A DNA stretch of 13,878 bases from DATDCV01 sp036524155 (GCA_036524155.1 DATDCV010000303.1:1-13878), one strand, 5' to 3'; shown: positions 6,521 through 13,779, numbered from the stretch's first letter. Numbers and translations are program-made. The notes: generated from the letters alone by a model not told the origin.

Positions 6521-6614
6521 GAGTGATGGATTGCGGGATTATTGGATTAATGGATTGGGTTGCTGGAGCGCGGAGTTGCGCAACACTCCACTACGCCAAC
6601 ACTCCACCAATCCC
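6521..6614. repeat. Octamer repeat island that inverts in the middle
   Basis: Most of the spacer is made of 8-base units. On the plus strand: GAGTGATG, GATTGCGG, GATTATTG, GATTAATG, GATTGGGT (6521-6560), then an irregular TGCTG, GAGCGCG (6561-6572) and GAGTTGCG (6573-6580). From 6581 to 6612 the same kind of unit occurs on the minus strand: reading inward from 6612, GATTGGTG, GAGTGTTG, GCGTAGTG, GAGTGTTG. The perfect palindrome GTTGCGCAAC (6575-6584) marks the switch. The consensus is about GAKTNNTG. The transcript could fold into an imperfect long hairpin. It lies between the aminotransferase and the oxidoreductase, and no coding function is evident. Confidence 0.8.
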
Positions 6615-6621
6615 TTTCGTC

Positions 6622-7746
6622 TTACGCGTGCTGGTTGTCCCAGGCTTTGACGTTGGCGACGACGTAATCGACTTCGTCGGCGGTCAGTTCGGGGAACATG
6701 GGCAGGCTGATGCAGGTGGCGGCGTTGTGGTCGGCGTTGGCGACGGAGCCGACGATGCGGGCGCCTTTGTCCCAGGGATAACCAGCCTGCTGATGGATGG
6801 CGATGGAGTAGTGAGTCTTGGCGTCGATGCCGTTCTTCACCAGGTAGTCAACCAACTGGTCCCGCCATTCGGCCTTCTTGGTTTCGATGACATAGAGGTG
6901 GTAGATGTGGCGATAGCCGGGCAGTTCGACCGGCAGTGTGAACGTCTTGCAGCCTTTGAACCCGGCGGTATACCGGGCGGCCCATTTGCGCCGCTGGTCG
7001 TTGTATTCGTCGATGTGCTTGAGTTTGGCGCTGAGGATTCCAGCGTGGAGGTCATCCAGACGGCTGTTGAAACCATAGCTGTGAACGTTGCGTTGGTTCG
7101 AACCGTGGTTGCGGAGCTGGCGCACCCTAGCGTCTACCGCAGGATTGTTGGTAACCAGCGCGCCGCTGTCACCGAAGGTGCCGAGGTTTTTCTGGATGAT
7201 GAAGCTGGTGGTGGCGGCGTCGCTGAGTTCGGCGATCCGGAAATTGGGGCCCTTGGCGCCGATGGCCTGGGCATTGTCCTCGATGATTTTCAGTTTGTGT
7301 TTGTCGGCGATCTGCTTGATCGCGGGCATGTCGGCGCATTGGCCGTATAGATGCACCGGGATAATCGCCTTCGTCCTGGCGGTGATCGCCGCCTCGATTT
7401 TGGCGGGGTCGATGCACTTCGTGCGCGGGTCGCAATCGACGAACACCGCGGTTGCGCCCGCGATCCAGATCGCCTCGGCGGTGGCGAAGAAAGTGTTGGG
7501 GTGCGTGATGACCTCGTCGCCGGGGCCGATGCCCAGCGCCATCAGCGTCAGCCAGATGGCGTCGGTGCCGTTGCCCACGCCCACGGCGAATTTTGTGCCA
7601 TGATAAGCCGCAAGCTCGCTCTCGAATTTCTTGAGCATCGGGCCCATGACGTACTGGCCGCTTTCCAAGACCGTTTTGATGTTCTGGTCAATCTCAGACT
7701 GGATGTTGTGGTATTGACGAACGTGACCGTAGAATTCGACTTTCAT
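6622..7746 (-). CDS. DegT/DnrJ/EryC1/StrS-family sugar aminotransferase
   Basis: This is a PLP-dependent aminotransferase of the family that aminates keto-sugar nucleotides, using an amino acid as donor, in the cytoplasm. Its 374 residues are of typical length. Visible landmarks are VGVGNGTDAIWLTLMALGIGPGDEVI (55-80), the phosphate- and ring-binding part. IIPVHLYGQCADM lies at 128-140, and IIEDNAQAIGA at 154-164 places Asp157 at the pyridine nitrogen and Gln160 nearby. TSFIIQKNLGTFGDSGALVTN (180-200) contains the presumed Schiff-base Lys186. QLRNHGSNQRNVHSYGFNSRLDDLHAGIL also matches the family. The start MKVEFYGHVRQY at 7746 agrees with the family's usual beginning. No Shine-Dalgarno is seen. 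The next gene on the strand is a Gfo/Idh/MocA oxidoreductase, so an amino-sugar step for a glycan or a natural product is likely. A full pathway is not in the window. Confidence 0.92.
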   Translation of the reverse strand: MKVEFYGHVRQYHNIQSEIDQNIKTVLESGQYVMGPMLKKFESELAAYHGTKFAVGVGNGTDAIWLTLMALGIGPGDEVITHPNTFFATAEAIWIAGATAVFVDCDPRTKCIDPAKIEAAITARTKAIIPVHLYGQCADMPAIKQIADKHKLKIIEDNAQAIGAKGPNFRIAELSDAATTSFIIQKNLGTFGDSGALVTNNPAVDARVRQLRNHGSNQRNVHSYGFNSRLDDLHAGILSAKLKHIDEYNDQRRKWAARYTAGFKGCKTFTLPVELPGYRHIYHLYVIETKKAEWRDQLVDYLVKNGIDAKTHYSIAIHQQAGYPWDKGARIVGSVANADHNAATCISLPMFPELTADEVDYVVANVKAWDNQHA

Positions 7747-7879
7747 AAGCGGGCAACGCTAACCGATGGCGGATGCAAAACAAGATCTTTTCGTGAGCTT
7801 TATGCGTGACCCCTTGTCCAAACTGGTGAAAAAGTTCGCGATAACGGCGGGTGGCGATTAGAATAGGCATGGTCGACAC

Positions 7880-8899
7880 ATGAAACTGATGACGCCAGCA
7901 GCTCCCGCGGCCGTTCCGGCTTTGAGCTCGATTGTTTCGGAAGTAAGCACCGCGCTGGTCGTCTCCGAGGCGGCGCGGCAGGTCTATCAGCAGATTGCCG
8001 CAAATATCGCCCGGGTGATGCAAGGCCAGGCCGCCTCGACGCGGAAACTGCTGGCGGCGCTGGCCAGCGGCGGGCATGTGTTGCTCGAGGATTTTCCCGG
8101 AACAGGCAAAACGACGCTGGCGAAGGCGCTGGCACGATCGATCGACGCGAAATTCAAACGCATCCAGTTCACGCCCGACCTGCTGCCGTCGGACATCACC
8201 GGCGTCTCCATTTATAGCCAGCGCGACCAGCAGTTCCAGTTTCACGAGGGGCCAATCTTCACCAACATCCTGCTGGCAGACGAAATTAACCGCGCGTCGC
8301 CGCGGACGCAGTCGGCGCTGCTGGAGGCGATGGGGGAAGCCCAGGTAAGCGTCGAAGGCGAGCGGCGCGACCTGGCGGAGTTGTTTTTTGTGATCGCAAC
8401 CGAGAACCCGGTCGAGTTCCGCGGGACGTATCCGTTGCCGGAAGCGCAGATGGACCGGTTCGCGATGCAGTTTGCGCTGGGCTACGTGCAGAGCGAAGAA
8501 GAGGTGGCGATCCTGACGGCGCACGAACGGAACCATCCGCTGGGGGATCTGAAGCCGTGCGCGTCGCTGCAGGATGTGCTGCTGCTGCGGCAGGCGGTCC
8601 AGGAGGTGCGGATCAGCGAGGAGCTGAAGCGCTACACGGTGGACCTGGTGGGCGGAACGCGCAAGCAACCCGGCGTACAACTTGGCGCCAGCCCGCGCGC
8701 GTCCATCGCGCTGATGAAAGCGGCCCAGGCCATTGCTTTGTTCGACGGGCTGGGTTTTGTGACCCCCGAACAAATTCGGGAACTGGCGGTGCCGGTGATT
8801 GCGCACCGGCTGGTGATGGAACCGCAGGCGCGTTTCTCAGGTCTGACCGCGCGCGCCGTGGTGGAGCAAGTGGTGAAGAAAACGCCCGTGCCGGCGTGA
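7880..8899 (+). CDS. MoxR-family AAA+ ATPase
   Basis: MoxR ATPases are cytoplasmic hexameric chaperones, thought to help mature or insert metal ions into partner proteins, often von Willebrand factor A-like ones. The 339 residues contain Walker A FPGTGKTT (72-79), Walker B LLADEINRA (131-139), the sensor-1 stretch ATENP (173-177) and MDRF (191-194), with an Arg at the inter-subunit position. The C-terminal lid domain ends with an ASPRASIALMKAAQA stretch typical of the family. The first 25 residues are Ala/Pro-rich and poorly conserved, so a later start is possible. The ATG at 7880 has no Shine-Dalgarno. It overlaps, as ATGA, the stop of a four-codon ORF (ATG at 7869). It heads a three-gene cluster with a DUF58 protein and a membrane transglutaminase, a very common arrangement. 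The 133-base spacer upstream is shared with the divergent aminotransferase. Confidence 0.95.
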   Translation: MKLMTPAAPAAVPALSSIVSEVSTALVVSEAARQVYQQIAANIARVMQGQAASTRKLLAALASGGHVLLEDFPGTGKTTLAKALARSIDAKFKRIQFTPDLLPSDITGVSIYSQRDQQFQFHEGPIFTNILLADEINRASPRTQSALLEAMGEAQVSVEGERRDLAELFFVIATENPVEFRGTYPLPEAQMDRFAMQFALGYVQSEEEVAILTAHERNHPLGDLKPCASLQDVLLLRQAVQEVRISEELKRYTVDLVGGTRKQPGVQLGASPRASIALMKAAQAIALFDGLGFVTPEQIRELAVPVIAHRLVMEPQARFSGLTARAVVEQVVKKTPVPA

Positions 8900-8906
8900 C
8901 AAGAAG

Positions 8907-8938
8907 CCCGAAACCCGAAAGAAGACCGAAGACCGAAA
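8907..8938. repeat. CCGAA heptamer repeats after moxR-like gene
   Basis: Four 7-base units of the form NCCGAAN: CCCGAAA at 8907-8913 and 8914-8920, a 4-base interruption GAAG, then ACCGAAG (8925-8931) and ACCGAAA (8932-8938). The array begins 8 bases after the MoxR-like stop codon, in the 143-base spacer before the DUF58 gene. Confidence 0.65.
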
Positions 8939-9015
8939 ACCCGGCGTGGAGAGGTTAGGGTCAGGAAGAGGCAACCGCCGAATACGAATAAACGGAACGA
9001 AGAGAGAATCGACCC

Positions 9016-9033
9016 TGCCGCAGGAATGCGGCA
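9016..9033 (+). promoter_or_regulatory. GNRA-loop hairpin just upstream of the DUF58 start
   Basis: TGCCGCA (9016-9022) and TGCGGCA (9027-9033) pair perfectly around the loop GGAA, a GNRA tetraloop, so the RNA hairpin should be stable. It ends 9 bases before the TTG start of the DUF58 gene. An ATG at 9026 inside it opens a six-codon ORF whose TGA (9044-9046) overlaps that TTG. A role in translation initiation is plausible but unproven. Confidence 0.5.
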
Positions 9034-9042
9034 AACAGGGAA

Positions 9043-10389
9043 TTGAAGCCTGTATTCAGAATTTTGTACCGGTTGTATCGCCTGTCTGCGTGGGTTTGTT
9101 GCTGGGGGCCGCGGCGGTTCACGAAACTGGGACTGGGGCTGTTGGCAGCGGTGGCGGCTTGCGGGATCATGCTGCCGGACACCGACAACAACCTGGCTTA
9201 CCAGGGTTTCACGTTTCTGCTGTGCCTGTTGTTGCTGCCGGTGGGTTTCTGCTTCTTTTTCCGCGGCCCGTTCAGCGCCAAGCGGCTGCTGCCAAGGTTT
9301 GGGACCGCCGGGCGCCCGCTGAGCTACCGGGTGCTGGTGAGGAACCTATCGAGCCGGAGCCAGGCGGGGCTGATATTGCGGGAACACCCGGCTGATGCCG
9401 GCCCTTCTTTCAAAGACTGGCTGGCGGTGCATCTGGCGGAGGAAAAACGGCTCCGATCGTTCCGGTTTCACCAGCGCCGCCGCATCAACCCTTTCCGGAT
9501 GGCGAGCGCAAAAGAGGCGGCGCTGCCGCCGATGGCGCCCGGCCAGGAGGTCGAGGCGGAGGTGCACCTGGCAGCGCTTCGGCGCGGTGTCTTGAGCCTG
9601 CGCGGCGTGACCTTGGCGCGTCCGGACCCGCTGGGGGTGGTGCGTTCGCTCATCGACGTACCCCTGGCCCAGAGCGTGGTAATTCTCCCGAAACGCTATC
9701 CGCTGCCGCCGATCGCGCTGCCCGGATCGATGAAGTATCAGCAGGGCGGCGTGGCGCTGGCTTCGAGCGTCGGCCAGAGCGAGGAGTTCGTCGCATTGCG
9801 CGATTACCGCGAGGGCGACCCGCTGCGCCACATTCACTGGCGGAGCTGGGCGCGAACCGGCAGGCCGGTGGTGAAAGAATTCGAAGACGAGTTTTTCGTG
9901 CGGCACGCGCTGGTGCTGGACACCTTCACCGAACAGCCGTACAGCGAGGCGCTCGAAGAAGCGATCGCGGTGGCGGCCTCGTTTGCCTGCACTGTCCGCA
10001 CGGAGGAATCGCTGCTGGATCTGTTGTTCGTGGGGGCGGAATCCTACTGCTTCACCGCCGGGCGCAGTCTGGGCGGAGCGGACCAGATGCTGCAAATCCT
10101 GGCGTCGGTTCGGGCGTGCGGCGGGCAGCCGTTCCAGAAGCTGGAACACCTGGTGTTGAACCATGTGCGCTCGGTCAGCGGCTGCGTTTGCGTGTTGCTG
10201 GCGTGGGACAAAGCACGGCGTGACTTGATCGAAAAACTCCGCGCGCTCGGCGTGCCGTCGCTGGTGCTGGTCGTGCTCGAGCCCGGCGAAGCCGCCAGCG
10301 TGGACCGCGGGCCGATGGAGAGCGACCCGGAACATTTTCGCATCCTGGAAGTCGGCCAGGTTGAACAGGGTCTGGCCCGGTTGAAATGA
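9043..10389 (+). CDS. DUF58-domain membrane protein
   Basis: DUF58 proteins are membrane-anchored partners of MoxR ATPases, with a degenerate von Willebrand factor A-like region; their exact role is unsettled but is usually linked to the cell envelope. The 448 residues start with two helices (about 27-43 and 54-73). A beta-rich region follows, then the DUF58 signature EEFVALRDYREGDPLRHIHWRSWARTGRPVVKEFE (248-282), and then VLDT (291-294), where the vWA-like fold begins. The start is a TTG at 9043. No ATG or GTG lies in frame between it and the upstream stop at 8989-8991, and the first Met after it (Met43) would remove the first helix. A weak CAGGGA precedes the TTG. It follows the MoxR gene by 143 bases and precedes the transglutaminase by 130, all on one strand. 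Family assignment is firm; the start is less certain. Confidence 0.9.
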   Translation: MKPVFRILYRLYRLSAWVCCWGPRRFTKLGLGLLAAVAACGIMLPDTDNNLAYQGFTFLLCLLLLPVGFCFFFRGPFSAKRLLPRFGTAGRPLSYRVLVRNLSSRSQAGLILREHPADAGPSFKDWLAVHLAEEKRLRSFRFHQRRRINPFRMASAKEAALPPMAPGQEVEAEVHLAALRRGVLSLRGVTLARPDPLGVVRSLIDVPLAQSVVILPKRYPLPPIALPGSMKYQQGGVALASSVGQSEEFVALRDYREGDPLRHIHWRSWARTGRPVVKEFEDEFFVRHALVLDTFTEQPYSEALEEAIAVAASFACTVRTEESLLDLLFVGAESYCFTAGRSLGGADQMLQILASVRACGGQPFQKLEHLVLNHVRSVSGCVCVLLAWDKARRDLIEKLRALGVPSLVLVVLEPGEAASVDRGPMESDPEHFRILEVGQVEQGLARLK

Positions 10390-10392
10390 GTT

Positions 10393-10427
10393 ACAGGTTT
10401 CAAGTTGCAGGTTGCAGGTTTCAAACC
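10393..10427. repeat. Heptamer repeats after the DUF58 gene
   Basis: Five consecutive 7-base units: ACAGGTT, TCAAGTT, GCAGGTT, GCAGGTT, TCAAACC (10393-10427). They start 3 bases after the DUF58 stop. An inverted copy of the core, TGAAACC (10498-10504), lies near the end of the same 130-base spacer. Between them is a small hairpin, GGAGA-AGG-TCTCC (10464-10476). Confidence 0.65.
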
Positions 10428-10519
10428 CACGGCCGAGGCCACACCGGGATCGGTCGCGGGCCTGGAGAAGGTCTCCCGGGATCACGAGTGCCCAGCCTGA
10501 AACCAGCAATAACGTCGAG

Positions 10520-12622
10520 ATGAAACCTCCGCCACTACTTTTAGGCGCGGCGTTGCTGTTCTGGGGCTGGCAGAGCGGGTTCGAAGCGCCCGCGGTGGCG
10601 CTGGCGCTGGCGCTCGAAGCGCCGCGCTGGGTCAAGCTGCGGTGGGATTTTTCGGAAGCTGATTTCTCCCGCATCTGGGTCTTTTGCACGCTGTTGTTTT
10701 TTGCGACCGCGATCTACGCGTTCACCTCCAACGAAGGCCCGAGCCAGTTTCGCAACCTGTTCCAAAGCCCTAATTTTCTGACCCAGCGCAACGCCGGCAC
10801 GGCCGCAACCCGGACCGTCGTGTCGTTGTTCCGGTGGCTGCCGATGGTTTTCTTCCTGTTTGCGGCGGCGCAGAGATACAGCACGAACGAAGGGGTGCCG
10901 GTCGAGACCGTGTCGCTGCTCTTGCGCTGGCGCTGGAGGCGGGCCCGCAAACCGGGCACCGGGGCGACCTCGGGGCAGACGGTGGATATTTCCTATTACT
11001 ATTTCGGGCTGTGCCTGTTTTCGGCGAGCGTGCATGCGAGCGAGGGGACGAGCTTCTACTGGGGGCTGTGCGGGCTGGTCGGCTGGGCGCTGTGGGCGCA
11101 GCGGCCGCGCCGCTACCCGGTGGCAGTCTGGCTGGCGTGCCTGGGTGTGGCAGTCGGTCTGGGTTTTATCGGTCAAAAGGGTGTGGCGCGCCTGCAGGGC
11201 TATCTGGGGAACTTGAACATCGGTCAAGGGATGTTTGCCCACGCGCGCCACGACCCGACCCAAAGCCGCACGGACCTGGGCAAGGTCGGCGGCATCAAGG
11301 CTTCGGCGAAGATCGTCATCCGGCTCGAGGCGCGCGAAGGCGCCGCCCCCCCTTTGTTGCGCGAAACTAGTTACCAGCGATTCAACGGTTCCGCCTGGCT
11401 GGCCGACCTGAAGGACGTCGATTACATAACGGTGCTGGAGGAACCGCCCAACAGCGGCACCTACAATTTGCTGCGCGGCAAAACAAATTCTCTGCGCGTT
11501 AATATCGGGTGCTACCTTGAGGGCGGAGTCGCCCTCCTGCCACTGCCGTCCGGCTCCGGCCGCCTCGAAGGCCTGTCCGCGAGCATCGTGAGCCGTAGCC
11601 CGCTTGGCGGCGTCCTCGAGGAAGGCCCCGGCGTGGTGGTGTTCGACGCGCTTTACGGCCCGGGAGCGACGATTGATTCGTTGCCGGATCGGCCGCACGA
11701 CCTGGCCGTGCCGCCCCGCGAGCAACGGGCGCTGGATCAAGTGATCGGGCAACTCGATCTGAAGGATAAGAGCCAGTCCGCCGCGCTCGGGGCCCTCAAC
11801 AAGTTTTTCTCGGAAAACTTTTCCTACTCGACCTACGAGCCTCGAGCCGAGCGGTTCAAGGAAGACGAGACCGCCCTGAGCCAGTTTCTGTTGCGCACTC
11901 GGCGTGGACATTGCGAGTACTTTGCGACCGCCGGGGTGCTGTTGTTGCGCCGGCTGGACATCCCAGCGCGGTACGCGGTGGGTTACTCGGTGCATGAAGG
12001 CTCGGCCGGCAAGTTCGTGGTGCGGCAGCGCGACGCCCACGCCTGGTGCCTGGTTTGGGATGAGAAACGCGGCGCGTGGAGGGACATCGATTTCACGCCG
12101 CCAGCCTGGCTGCAGGCCGAAGCGGTCCGCCGCGGCTGGTTCCGCTCGCTGTCAGACTTGTGGTCGCGCGCAGGTTTTGAGCTCGCGAAATTCCGCTGGG
12201 GACAGACGCGCTTGCGGCAATACCTGCTCTGGGGGGTGGTGCCGATCCTGGCGGTGCTGCTGTTTCAGATCATTTTCTACAGCCGCCGGCGCCGGCGCAG
12301 CGGCGAAATCTTATCGGCCCGGACGGCGATGAACTGGCCGGGGCTGGATTCGGAGTTCTACCGGCTGGAAAAGGCGCTCGCGGCACGCGGGCTCCCGCGC
12401 CTGCCGGGCGAGCCGCTTTCGGCCTGGGTCGACCGCCTCGCGGCGGATCCGCGCGCGAGCGATCTGGAGGATGACCTCGCTGAGCTGCTGCTGCTGCACT
12501 ACCGGTATCGCTTTGACCCGCTGGGTCTCAGTCCGGACGACCGCGCGGTGCTGCGGAGCAAAGTCACGGCTTCGCTGGGAAAGCTGCGCTCGACTCCCGT
12601 TCCAGTGCGCGCGCATCGCTGA
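10520..12622 (+). CDS. Membrane transglutaminase-like protein (TgpA type)
   Basis: This inner-membrane protein carries a papain-like transglutaminase/protease domain facing the periplasm by analogy with TgpA; it may cross-link or cut envelope peptides. From the ATG at 10520 it has 700 residues. Several hydrophobic segments lie between about 5 and 217, and a large beta-rich extracytoplasmic part spans 220-400. The transglutaminase core shows RRGHCEYFATAGVLLLRRLDIPARYAVGY (461-489) with nucleophile Cys465, RDAHAWC with His507, and RDIDFTPPAW with Asp524. Phe525 replaces the Pro of the usual DPT. A last helix (569-587) and an Arg-rich turn lead to a cytoplasmic, helical DUF4129-like tail. The frame extends upstream to a TTG at 10412, but those 36 residues cover the spacer repeats, so I reject them. 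It completes the MoxR-DUF58-transglutaminase cluster and ends 10 bases from a convergent gene. Confidence 0.92.
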   Translation: MKPPPLLLGAALLFWGWQSGFEAPAVALALALEAPRWVKLRWDFSEADFSRIWVFCTLLFFATAIYAFTSNEGPSQFRNLFQSPNFLTQRNAGTAATRTVVSLFRWLPMVFFLFAAAQRYSTNEGVPVETVSLLLRWRWRRARKPGTGATSGQTVDISYYYFGLCLFSASVHASEGTSFYWGLCGLVGWALWAQRPRRYPVAVWLACLGVAVGLGFIGQKGVARLQGYLGNLNIGQGMFAHARHDPTQSRTDLGKVGGIKASAKIVIRLEAREGAAPPLLRETSYQRFNGSAWLADLKDVDYITVLEEPPNSGTYNLLRGKTNSLRVNIGCYLEGGVALLPLPSGSGRLEGLSASIVSRSPLGGVLEEGPGVVVFDALYGPGATIDSLPDRPHDLAVPPREQRALDQVIGQLDLKDKSQSAALGALNKFFSENFSYSTYEPRAERFKEDETALSQFLLRTRRGHCEYFATAGVLLLRRLDIPARYAVGYSVHEGSAGKFVVRQRDAHAWCLVWDEKRGAWRDIDFTPPAWLQAEAVRRGWFRSLSDLWSRAGFELAKFRWGQTRLRQYLLWGVVPILAVLLFQIIFYSRRRRRSGEILSARTAMNWPGLDSEFYRLEKALAARGLPRLPGEPLSAWVDRLAADPRASDLEDDLAELLLLHYRYRFDPLGLSPDDRAVLRSKVTASLGKLRSTPVPVRAHR

Positions 12623-12632
12623 CTCGGAACCT

Positions 12633-13673
12633 TCATCGTTGGTAGGCTGGCAAAACGTGCCGCTGAACCGCCAAGGCCATCACGGCCATGCTGGTGGTGT
12701 AAACGGGGCCGCCGTCCTGGGCCTCGCCATCGACCGAAGTGTCGAATGATCCGTCTTCCTTCTGGTGAGGCAGCAGGACAGCCTCATATTTGGGGAGATA
12801 CCTCTCCCATTCGTCCGGCAGGGCGCGGCTGATGCCGACGGCGTCGTAATAGGCGCGATAGTAGAAGTGGCTTCCCTGCCAGGCGATGGGGTCGGCCCAA
12901 ATGCGGTCGGCAATCTTCTTCACGACCGGCAGCTTTTCCTCGTGGCCAATCACAAACGCCAGCAGTGCCAAACCGCGCAGCGCCGGGTGATCTTCGTTGG
13001 GATTCTGGTAGCCGACCTTTCCGTCTTCACCGACCATTTTCTTAGTGTAATCCACGGCGCCTTTGATGACGTTTTCGGGCACGTTGATGCCGACCTGCTG
13101 GGTGGCGTGCAGGCTCATCAGTTGCCAGCCGGAGAGGCTGAGGTCCGAGTCGCTGGCGTCGGGGGTGTAGCGCCACCCGCCGGCGTGGTCGGGAGATTTG
13201 TTCACCAGCGCAGCGTTGATCGTGACCTGCACCGCTTTTTTCAGCGCTTTGCGGATGTTCTCGTCCATTTCGTCGTCGCGCGGCATGCCGAGCGCTTCAG
13301 CGAGCATGAGGGTGCAAAGGCCATGGCCGTACATCCGGCTGCCGTCGGATTCGCCGAAATAGCCGTCGGCGTTTTGCCGGGAGAGAACGAAGTTGATGCT
13401 TTTGCGGAGCCAGGGGCCGTATTGTTTGTCCGCCGGCGGATGACCGGCCGAGAGGTGGGCCATGACGGCCATGGCGGTGAGCGCGGTCGGGTACCGGTCG
13501 CCGACGGCGCCGTCGGTCTTCTGTTTTTGGCGCAGGTAATCGAGTGCCTGCTTTACTGCCTTATCGCGAGGTTGGTCGGCGGTAAGGGCCTTGAGCACGT
13601 CCTGGTCGGAGAGATCGGCGGCGGGAGCCGGGCCGACGAGGAGTGCCAGAACCAGCACGGCCAGCAGCTTCAT
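12633..13673 (-). CDS. Secreted prenyltransferase/squalene-oxidase-repeat protein
   Basis: This 346-residue exported protein is built of alpha/alpha-toroid repeats like those in terpene cyclases and prenyltransferases. A Sec signal peptide (MKLLAVLVLALLVGPAPA, cleavage likely near 18-20) precedes about five repeats. Their cores are RQKQKTDGAVG (48-58), SRQNADGYFG (98-107), HAGGWRY...SDSDLSLSGWQLM (163-186), VGEDGKVGY (214-222) and PHQKEDGSFDTS (302-313), each followed by a small-residue helix. Export and the lack of a DxDD motif argue against squalene cyclase activity; a binding or scaffold role is more likely, but unknown. The ATG at 13673 has the best Shine-Dalgarno of the window (AAAGGAGG, 6-base spacer). 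The frame is open 54 codons further to 13835, but that stretch encodes REP-like hairpins. It is convergent with the transglutaminase gene, 10 bases between stops. Related proteins occur near MoxR/DUF58 clusters in Planctomycetes (from memory). Confidence 0.85.
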   Translation of the reverse strand: MKLLAVLVLALLVGPAPAADLSDQDVLKALTADQPRDKAVKQALDYLRQKQKTDGAVGDRYPTALTAMAVMAHLSAGHPPADKQYGPWLRKSINFVLSRQNADGYFGESDGSRMYGHGLCTLMLAEALGMPRDDEMDENIRKALKKAVQVTINAALVNKSPDHAGGWRYTPDASDSDLSLSGWQLMSLHATQQVGINVPENVIKGAVDYTKKMVGEDGKVGYQNPNEDHPALRGLALLAFVIGHEEKLPVVKKIADRIWADPIAWQGSHFYYRAYYDAVGISRALPDEWERYLPKYEAVLLPHQKEDGSFDTSVDGEAQDGGPVYTTSMAVMALAVQRHVLPAYQR

Positions 13674-13679
13674 GGAAAG

Positions 13680-13687
13680 CCTCCTTT
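13680..13687 (-). promoter_or_regulatory. Strong ribosome binding site fixing the toroid-protein start
   Basis: On the minus strand AAAGGAGG is followed by 6 bases and the ATG at 13673. It is the only near-perfect Shine-Dalgarno among the genes here, and it decides between this ATG and the upstream open frame. Confidence 0.85.
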
Positions 13688-13747
13688 CGCGGTCGCGCAG
13701 GCATTGGGACCATGAACCTCCCACCAAGCAAGTGCCACCTCTCCCCT

Positions 13748-13779
13748 GTCCCCTCTCCCCCGGAGGCGGAGAGGGGGAC
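13748..13779. repeat. REP-like hairpin, copy 1
   Basis: GTCCCCTCTCC (13748-13758) pairs with GGAGAGGGGGAC (13768-13779) with one bulged G. The loop contains CCGGAGGC. A partial extra arm (CACCTCTCCCCT) precedes it. It lies about 75 bases upstream of the toroid-protein start and shares sequence with copy 2. Confidence 0.75.

Noticed and set aside
5468..6526. 352-residue open frame opposite the oxidoreductase
   Set aside because: Shadow of the Gfo/Idh/MocA gene; no motif of its own.
6521..6614. CRISPR array
   Set aside because: Units are 8 bases, contiguous and degenerate, with no spacers and no cas genes nearby.
7840..7863. Possible MoxR promoter with TAGAAT as -10 box
   Set aside because: The matching -35 (TTCGCG) is poor; an alternative TTGTCC with CGATAA has a 19-base spacer. 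Neither is good enough to annotate.
7694..8806. 370-residue open frame opposite the MoxR-like gene
   Set aside because: The plus strand has intact Walker A, Walker B and sensor motifs; the minus product is a low-complexity Arg/Gln-rich shadow.
10412..10519. 36-codon extension of the transglutaminase from a TTG
   Set aside because: It covers heptamer repeats and precedes a hydrophobic N-terminus that begins naturally at the ATG at 10520.
10541..12040. 499-residue open frame opposite the transglutaminase
   Set aside because: Shadow of the membrane transglutaminase gene.
12623..12632. Bidirectional terminator between the convergent genes
   Set aside because: Only 10 bases separate the stops and no stem with a T-run is visible.
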